In this document: piece after piece, positions 56,875-64,000 of the stretch
How the letters are laid out: every line of letters begins with the position of its first letter
Position numbering within the stretch: the first letter of the stretch is position 1
Origin: Macrophomina tecta
Taxonomy: Eukaryota > Ascomycota > Dothideomycetes > Botryosphaeriales > Botryosphaeriaceae
Reading direction: 5' to 3'
Assembly (NCBI GenBank): GCA_024180945.1
Contig: JAKSGN010000006.1
Coordinates: forward strand, 1,550,001-1,614,000
Length of the DNA stretch: 64,000 nt
Position numbers and translations under genes: made by a program
Notes under the pieces: generated by a model
The model's database searches: none
Seen by the model: the letters and a program-made list of their open reading frames with translations, nothing else
What the model was told of the DNA's origin: nothing

Positions 56875-58308
56875 CCCTGTCATTACAACATTCTGGACGC
56901 CAACCTCGTTCTGTAAACTTCATCTCGGCCCTGAAGAGATTCTAAGTCTGGATAATTTCTTGCTCTCTGGCCTGCCATATACTACTCCATTGGGCGTCGC
57001 GGTCTGAATTCCTGGCAGTGGGTCGCCATATCCCAGCCAATCGGAGGGAGGCTGACTCAAAAGTCAACGGAGATGGCACCTGTCTTCCGCAACCAGGCCA
57101 AAGGGACGCGTTTGGGAGAAGGGAGGGAAATGACAGGCGGCTCTTCAGATCACTCAGAACGTGTTTCAGAAGCGCTCCGTCCAATCTGGCACCGAACAAT
57201 GCCGAACGACGTCAGTTGAGGGGGGCGGCACGGCCAATGGTTAGCCATGCTGGGCTTGGGTCTATGCTCCGCAAGCGCAGCTCATTCGTCCGGGGAAGCC
57301 TGTCGCTTGCTCCCGTACGCAGCGGCCCCCCGATCACAAGAGAGACACTGACGCGCTGCCGCGCCCGCCCCCTACCACGGCGTTCTCCTCTCTGGGCGCC
57401 GGCGAGGCGTCGGTCAGTAAGCCAGCCCCCTCGCGCTTGTGTGGAGTGTGGAGTGTGGAGAGCTGCGGCTGTGAGGGAGGGTGTCGGCAGCGAAGGCAGC
57501 GTGACTCTCCCGAACTGCTCAGATGTTTCAGCCGCCTTGACGTGTCAGTGTCAGCGCGAGCAGCTGTTTGCTCCTTCGGAAGAGCTGGGCGCACCGCGAG
57601 CTCGTGGCCACTGACGGGGCACTAAGCCTGTTTGGGGCGATGCGCTGGCATTGCATAAGGCCCTGGAGCTCTGGGCTGAAATATGTTCAATTCGTCGCGC
57701 ACTGCTGTTAGCTTAGCCCACGCGATATTTTTTTTGCCTCTCGCACTCTCGCAACAGGTGCCTGCAATTGTTGCGCTGCCAATTGTATCCGCTCGCTCGT
57801 GCGTGCGCGCTTCGCAAAGGAGATTGTCACTGGCATTCCACGACTATGGATATCCTCGAGCTTGGAAACCGACCTCTCCCATGACCGGCGCGCCACAGCG
57901 CCTCCCTTTTGTTGCTTGAGCTGCCCTCTTTTGCAAAGCCGATTCAAGGAACTATACGGAAGACATACACGAATATACCGGCTTGCCGCTACGGAAAGGC
58001 GTGTCCAATCCTCTCCTCCAGCCACACGTCCAAAATAAATCAGCAGCCCGCGAGGTCGCCTTCGTAGCACGCCACAGAAAAGAAGAAGGTAATCAGCGGG
58101 TTAGAAAGGGATGCAGATGTTACGCTGCCTCGCAAGGAAACCAATAAAAAAAAGGAAGAAATAGGAGCGGCCATTGCTAGCCTTTGCTTTCGTCTTTCCA
58201 TCATGTCGTGTCTCGTTAACGCATATCGTATAAAGCTGACTGCCGTATTGATGGTAGCATAGGCATGAGGAGATTCGTCGTCATAGTCGTCAAGATCCAC
58301 CAAACCGC
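56875..58308. other. Intergenic region, 1.4 kb
   Basis: Downstream of the small ORF and of ARL8. A long plus frame at 57018-57614 is Arg/Pro-rich and GC-driven, with no domain. Nothing else recognised. Confidence 0.5.
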
Positions 58309-59380
58309 TTACTTGCTCGAGCGCGCAATCAGCCACTGCAGGACGGCGTCCAGATTGGTTTCTTCTTTCGCGCTGATGCCGTAGCAGCTTACTTCCCGGT
58401 GCGATACGGAGCGCAGGTTCAGCGCCTCAATCAGCTCGTCGACCGAGACCTTGTCCGGGAGGTCGGACTTGTTGCCCAGAACTAGCAGCGGGATGCCCTC
58501 CAACGCCGGCTTTTCTAGCAGCAGCTGGAGCTCCTCGCGCGCAACGGGTAGCGCGTCCTTGTCCGCCGAGTCCACGATGAATCTGCAGTCGATAAGCAAA
58601 GCGCGCGCGAAATGCGACCGTCGAAGATCCTACACAATGGCGTTTACCCCGCGGCAGTACCGCTCCCACATGGACCGAAACCTGGGCTGACCACCAAGGT
58701 CCCAACTGAGAAAATATCACAAGCGGAATCAGCAAATGGTCCGGCCTGGTGCTATCTCGCTTTCGCGATGTCGACCACACCGATACTTGTGGGTGTTGGC
58801 ACATGACGGCCTAAGGAATGATCCCTGCGATACATACCATTTCAGGGTCACATGGCCCTTCTGCACTCGCTTCATGTTGAACCCCACGGTGGGAATCGAG
58901 CTGGACACACAACTGGTCAGTGCAAAATTCGCGCAGGCTGCGGCGCAAATGGATGCGGCCATCTCTCGATGGACAGCTGGACGTACTCGATGGTAAACTC
59001 GCCGCCCTGGTCAAGTCCGTCAGCGTCAACGGCCCAGCCGTAATCCAGCGCGACGTTGCACGGGCCGGTCCCGAAAGGGTAGATACTCACCGCCAGAACT
59101 CGCAACAACGACGTCTTGCCCGCATTTTGCAGTCCGATCATGGTGATGTCCATCTCGGTCGCCCTGCGGAGGCCGAGGCGGCCGGGTCAGCTGGGTGCGC
59201 AACGCGACTACAGCACGTCTTCGTCGGCGCTGAGGAGCAGCGAGGCAGACACGACGCGGTGCAGGCGATGATGGGTGATGATGACGGATGGGCCTGACGG
59301 GATATCAAGCAGGCGGGCTCGCGCACTCACCAGAACAGGCGCAGCAGCCAATCGTAGATGCGCCTGAAGAAGCCGGCCAT
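58309..59380 (-). CDS. ARL8: ARL8-type small GTPase
   Basis: Six exons on the minus strand: 59380-59331, 59163-59091, 59006-58987, 58900-58838, 58705-58634 and 58582-58309; introns 167, 84, 86, 132 and 51 nt; 183 residues (human ARL8 is 186). Arl8 GTPases act on lysosome/vacuole membranes in transport and fusion. G motifs: GLQNAGKTS (P-loop), PTVGFNM (switch I), WDLGGQPRFR (switch II), NKSD and a SAK loop. The N-terminus MAGFFRRIYDWLLRLFW is the family's amphipathic helix. It lacks an N-myristoylation glycine, as expected for Arl8. Each junction restores the conserved text, e.g. GGEFTI-DSIPTVGF and TLKC-WDLGG. Exon 3 is only 20 nt, which gene finders could miss. Confidence 0.92.
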
Positions 59381-60097
59381 GGTTGGGGAGAGACGGTACG
59401 GCAGGTGTCTCTGGTCTCGCGGTGGTGGATGATGCTACGGGTGGGTAGTGAATAGCTGCGGAAGGGCCCGAGGCGCGTGAAGAGCTCAGTCTAGGGTTCC
59501 TGGGATGCGGGGCCTTGTCTGCCTTGCGGCCGCGGCGGTTAAGCTAGGTAGAAATCAACGAGGGCAACCCTCATGCAACCACCGCGCTTTTGGGGTCGTG
59601 AGGAGCTTTGCGGTGATGGCGGCCGGGCGGGAGATGGAGGATACAAGGGCAAAAACCACGGCGCCGCATGTGCTCGAGAGAGGTGGTGCAGCGTCTGGGT
59701 GTCTTCTTGCGGGAAGCCGATCTGCTAGGCCGCTTCGAGCGGGCGGTAGAGCGTGCGGCCCAATCCCTGTCTGCAGCGCCGTCGGGCAGAGGTGCAGCAG
59801 CGCGCCCGCCAAGGCCCGAGCGCTCCATCTGCCTCGACTTTTTTTCTGAGCCCGGCCAAACACTCTGCCGCCGAAGCCTGCGAGCGCCATCTTTCTTTTT
59901 GCTCTGCACCCCTACCGCTCCCAAAGCGCAGACACCGCGGTGTGATGAGCGAGCTCGTCCTGCAGTAGCCCCGAGACCGCGCGCCATATTTTTTTTTTTT
60001 TTTTTTGGGTTCTGCGGGATCGTTCCGCCCGCCTAAGCGCATTATCAGCGCAGCATCGCCCGCGCGCTCGCCCGACGACCACATCCCGCCCTCCACC
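59381..60097. promoter_or_regulatory. Divergent promoter region ARL8/RPA135
   Basis: 717 bp between divergent ATGs. Contains an 18-nt poly-T tract at 59989-60006, about 90 bp upstream of the RPA135 ATG. Such dA:dT tracts can exclude nucleosomes in ascomycete promoters (general knowledge; role here inferred). Overlapping GC-rich frames have no domain. Confidence 0.5.
59989..60006 (+). repeat. Poly-T tract (18 nt) in RPA135 upstream region
   Basis: Uninterrupted T run 92-109 bp before the RPA135 start codon. Confidence 0.9.
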
Positions 60098-63000
60098 ATG
60101 GCGCCCTCACACTCGAAGAGGAGGTCCAAGACCGATACCGCATGGCGTACCGACTACGACACTATCCGTCGGCACAAGCTCTTCCAGAACCCGCCCACCG
60201 ATCACACCGCATATCCCGCCCTGGCCGCTGCCATCGAGCCGCATATCCACTCTTTCAATGCCATTTTCGACAAGAATGGGATACTGGAGAACGGTCTGAA
60301 GGACATTGGCGCCAAAACTTTCCTCGACGGTGACAATACCACCGTTGGGCCCCGAAACCGGCTCAGCGTCCGCGTCCGCGACGTTTACCTCGAGAAGTCC
60401 GTCCTGCCGGCGAGCAACAAATTTGCCTTGGGTTCAAACCGGAACATTCTGCCCTCGGAATGCCGTGAGAGGCACGCCACATACAGGGGAAAGCTGCGGG
60501 CGAGATTGGAGTGGCGTGTCAATGGCGGCGAGTGGAAAGAGTCTGTCCGTGAACTGGGCCAGGTCCCTATCATGCTCAGGGTGCGTTGAGGGGGTGCGTC
60601 TACCATGAAACGAGAGTATGGCTGACCGTACGCAGTCCAACAAGTGCCATCTCGAGGGCATGACTCCAGCGGAGCTCGTCAATGCCAAGGAGGAGACTGA
60701 AGAGCTCGGAGGTGCGTCTAGATTTAACAAGTCTTTTGCTTCATATTAATTTAACCGGCTATATTTTTCCAGGCTACTTTGTCGTCAATGGCATAGAAAA
60801 GCTCATCCGCATGCTTATTGTCGGCAAGAGGAACTTCCCCATGGCTATCATCCGTCCGTCGTTCCAGAACCGCGGTCAATCGTACACCAAATTCGGTATC
60901 CAGATCCGCTCCGTCCGCCCCGATCAGACCTCGCAAACGAACGTTCTCCATTACCTTAGCGATGGAAACGTCACATTTCGCTTCTCCTGGAGGAAAAACG
61001 AATACCTTGTCCCCGTCATGATGATCTTGAAGGCCCTGGTTGAGACCAATGATCGCGAAATTTTCGAAGGACTGGTTGGCGCAGCTGGATCCAAGGGTCT
61101 GGCTGACAAACAATTCGTTACCGATCGCGTGGAGTTACTTCTTCGGACATACAAGGTGTACGGCATTCACAGCAAAGCGAAGACACGGGCGTATCTAGGC
61201 AGCAAGTTCAAGGTCGTGTTGGGCGTGCCTGACGACATGCCTGATGAGGACGCTGGTGCCGAGTTTTTGCGGAGAATTGTCTTGCCCCACCTCGGATCGT
61301 CCGATGTGACGGAGAGCCAGGATATCGACAAGTTCAAAATGCTCCTCTTCATGATTAAGAAGCTCTACTCGCTCGTAGAGGGGGAATGCACAGTGGACAA
61401 TCCTGATGCGGTCCAGAATCAGGAAATCCTCCTCGGAGGCTTCCTTTACGGCATGATACTCAAGGAGAAGATTGAGGACTGGCTGATGTCCATCCGTGCT
61501 CTGGCTTCCGAGTGGTGCAGAAACACTCAACATCGCTTCACTGACCCTGAGTTTGAAAAGGACTTTTTGGGCAGGATTGTGAGGCGAACGAACGAGAATC
61601 TCGGCAATGCGATGGTATGTTTGATTCTAGCTTTGTACATCCACTTACTGACCCAAGAAAGGAGTATTTTTTGAGTACAGGAAACTTGGTCAGCTCCAGC
61701 GGTCTCGACCTACAGCAGACTTCCGGATACACTGTTGTTGCCGAAAAGATCAACTTCTACCGCTTCATCAGTCATTTCCGCATGGTCCACAGAGGTAGCT
61801 TCTTTGCGGAACTGAAAACGACAACAGTGAGGAAACTTCTGCCGGAGAGTTGGGGATTCCTTTGTCCTGTGCATACTCCTGATGGTAGCCCTTGCGGTTT
61901 GCTCAACCATTTGGCGCACAAGTGCAAGATTGCCACTTCTGATGTGGACTCTTCCGCGATTCCTGGCCTCGTCGCCCAGCTCGGCATCTCGAATGTTTCA
62001 TCCGCACTGCTCGAGGACAGTGTCGTGGTCCAACTTGACGGTCGCATCCTTGGATTCTGCTCTCTGAAGCAGGCAAAGGTCATCAGCGATACCCTCAGGT
62101 ACTGGAAAGTCGAGGGCACCCACAACGTCCCAAGAGAACTGGAGATCGGTTACATCCCTATGTCCAACGGTGGGCAATATCCCGGTGTCTACATGTTCAC
62201 CCAGTCCGCTAGATTGTATAGGCCTGTCAAATACCTGCCATTGGACGGTCTTGACTATGTAGGTCCTTTCGAGCAACCTTACATGACGATTGCTTGCACC
62301 GAACCCGAGATCGTCTCCGGAGAATCCACCCATGTGGAATACGACCCTACAAACATTCTTTCGATCGTTGCCAACCAGACACCGTTCTCGGATTTCAACC
62401 AGTCTCCTCGTAACATGTACCAGTGCCAGATGGGCAAACAATCTATGGGCACTCCTGGTACTGCCACGGCATACCGTACGGACAACAAGTCTTATCGCCT
62501 TCAAACCGGACAAACGCCGGTCGTCCGTGCTCCGCTGCATAATGAATACGGTCTGGATAACTTCCCCAACGGCATGAACGCAGTGGTTGCAGTCATTAGT
62601 TACACGGGTAGGTACCTCAACTGCTGACACCCACCAACCCCCCACCGTAACCCACTTGGAAACATGTTCTTTACCCTTCAATCCCCTGTAAATAATGATG
62701 TATGAGGATACTGACTTTGAATTCCTATTCAGGTTACGACATGGACGATGCCTTCATTATGAATAAATCGGCTCATGAGCGCGGCTTCGGTCACGGTACA
62801 ATCTACAAAACAAAGAAGGTCGAACTCAATGATGGCTCTAGAACAAAGGGCAGCAAAAGGGTAACCAAATTGTTTGGCTTTGCACCCGATGGAATTGTCA
62901 AGGCAGACTGGCGCCTCAAACTCGATGATGACGGATTACCGCACGTCGGAACCATGATGCAAAAAGGCGACATACTTTGCGCATACCACACGGTGACTTA

Positions 63001-64000
63001 CGACGCATCCAAGCAAGAGTATGTCAACAAAGATGGCCAGACCTCCTTCGAGAAGTACAAGGACGACGAGGTAGGCTTCATCGAGGAAGTCCGCATAATC
63101 GGGTCAGATACTGGTGCCGAGCCGCTCCAAGCCGTCAGCATCAAGATCCGTGTCCCGCGATCTCCCGTCATCGGTGACAAGTTCTCTTCACGTCACGGAC
63201 AGAAGGGTGTCATGTCCCAAAAGTGGCCCTGTATTGACATGCCTTTTTCGGAGTCGGGCATGCAGCCTGACATCATTATAAACCCGCATGCGTTTCCCTC
63301 GAGAATGACTATTGGAAAGTAGTCCCATCTTTCTTCAAAGGAAAAGAAGACTAATTTTAATGACAGGTATGTTCGTCGAATCGCTCGCCGGCAAGTCTGG
63401 TGCTCTGCATGGTCTCGCACAGGACAGCACACCGTGGCGCTTCGATGAGCGCAACACGGCGGTCGACTACTTCGGTCACCAGCTCAAGACAGCCGGTTAC
63501 AATTACTACGGCAATGAACCCATGTACTCTGGTATCACCGGCCAGGAACTTCACGCGGACATCTACATCGGAGTAGTCTATTACCAGCGCCTGCGTCACA
63601 TGGTCAACGACAAATACCAGGTGCGTACTACAGGTCCGAATAACGCCCTGACCGGCCAGCCCATCAAGGGTCGTAAGAAGGGTGGTGGTATCCGTGTCGG
63701 AGAGATGGAGCGTGACGCTCTGCTCGCCCACGGAACAGCCCATCTCCTGCAGGACCGTCTCATGAATTGTTCCGACTACACCCGCGCGTGGTTGTGTCGC
63801 CAGTGCGGCTCATTCCTCAGTACGGCGCCCACAGTGAACGGCTATGGTCGCGGGAAGCGTGGTGGCAACATCACCAGGTGTAGGCGCTGCGCCAAGCCTG
63901 CTGAGGGCTGGGAGCCGAAGAGTGAGGTCTGGGAGGATGGTCAGGGTATGAGGTGGACGGGCGGTGAGGACGTTGCCGTTGTTGCCGTCCCGGGTGTGCT
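60098..64000 (+). CDS. RPA135: RNA polymerase I second-largest subunit (3' end missing)
   Basis: Six visible exons: 60098-60580, 60636-60711, 60773-61614, 61662-62607, 62733-63314 and 63367 to the window edge; introns 55, 61, 47, 125 and 52 nt. About 1187 residues are present; yeast Rpa135 has 1203, so only a short C-terminal part is lost. This Pol I subunit forms half of the active-site cleft for rRNA synthesis. Blocks: [16 protein letters not shown], the [37 protein letters not shown] region (lobe/fork), [14 protein letters not shown] (hybrid-binding, catalytic-Mg neighbourhood), [15 protein letters not shown], and a C-terminal zinc finger CRQCG...CRRCAK. Pol I-specific features such as [31 protein letters not shown] and MFVESLAGK fit A135, not Rpb2 or Rpc2. 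The last intron is read as GA-AG. Confidence 0.94.

Noticed and set aside
57018..57614. 198-codon plus frame between the small ORF and ARL8
   Set aside because: Arg/Pro-rich, overlapped by other frames, no domain; consistent with chance in GC-rich DNA.
2900..60006. Poly-A/T tracts as signs of retrotransposon insertion
   Set aside because: Eight or so tracts of 15-24 nt occur across the window, but none is joined to element-like sequence or flanked by visible target-site duplications.
63319..63349. Canonical GT-AG introns of 22 to 31 nt in RPA135 as an alternative to GA-AG
   Set aside because: They keep frame but are far shorter than any other intron here (46 nt or more) and would insert unconserved residues before GMFVES.
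1..64000. tRNA, rRNA, CRISPR or LTR elements
   Set aside because: Reading for B-box-like GGTTCGA sequence, regular spaced repeats and long terminal repeats gave no candidate; a covariance-model scan was not possible here.

Overview
The window reads as nuclear DNA of a filamentous ascomycete (Pezizomycotina). Short GT-AG introns, mostly about 46 to 130 nt, interrupt most genes. Genes lie on both strands in a loose, non-operonic order. Families typical of filamentous fungi are present: a Zn(II)2Cys6 regulator with a fungal-specific domain, a GPI-anchored Ser/Thr-rich wall protein, a sphingolipid Delta8 desaturase, a DUF3445 haem oxidoreductase and a membrane-bound P450. The class cannot be fixed from the sequence alone; Dothideomycetes-like is only a guess.

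Layout. 1-3.3 kb: no recognisable gene. 3.3-13 kb: a conserved fungal disordered protein (-), a VPS62-like protein (-) and a TFIIIC triple-barrel subunit (+). 13-15.4 kb: a doubtful small spliced gene and a GPI-anchored protein (-). 17.2-27 kb is the densest block: NAF1 (-), ALG9 (+), a DUF3445/HODM-like haem protein (+), a SWD3/WDR5 WD40 protein (-) and ISC1 sphingolipid phospholipase C (+). 27-33 kb: gene desert with low-complexity repeats. 33.1-36.7 kb: a seven-exon Zn2Cys6 regulator (-). 36.7-40.4 kb: GC-rich gap. 40.4-44.7 kb: cytochrome P450 (+) and cytosolic tyrosyl-tRNA synthetase (+). 44.7-48.3 kb: gap with one orphan ORF. 48.3-52.5 kb: phosphoglucomutase/phosphopentomutase (-) head-to-head with the desaturase (+). 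52.8-55.1 kb: a multi-exon membrane protein (-). 55.8-60 kb: IMP3 (-), a small unknown ORF (+) and ARL8 (-). 60.1-64 kb: RNA polymerase I second-largest subunit RPA135 (+), cut off by the window end.

Functional themes. Several genes serve ribosome and tRNA production: NAF1 (H/ACA snoRNP assembly), IMP3 (U3 processome), RPA135 (Pol I), the TFIIIC subunit (Pol III) and TyrRS. ISC1 and the Delta8 desaturase both act on fungal sphingolipids. ALG9 (N-glycan assembly), VPS62 and ARL8 belong to the endomembrane system. SWD3 (COMPASS) and the Zn2Cys6 protein act on transcription. Five gene pairs are divergent over gaps of 0.15 to 0.72 kb and probably share promoter regions.

Most unusual observation: the last visible intron of RPA135 restores the family-conserved reading only if spliced GA-AG rather than GT-AG. 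I saw no transposon, CRISPR array, rRNA or tRNA, and nothing that amounts to a new biological system. Exon borders are my own reading from frame, splice consensus and family conservation.
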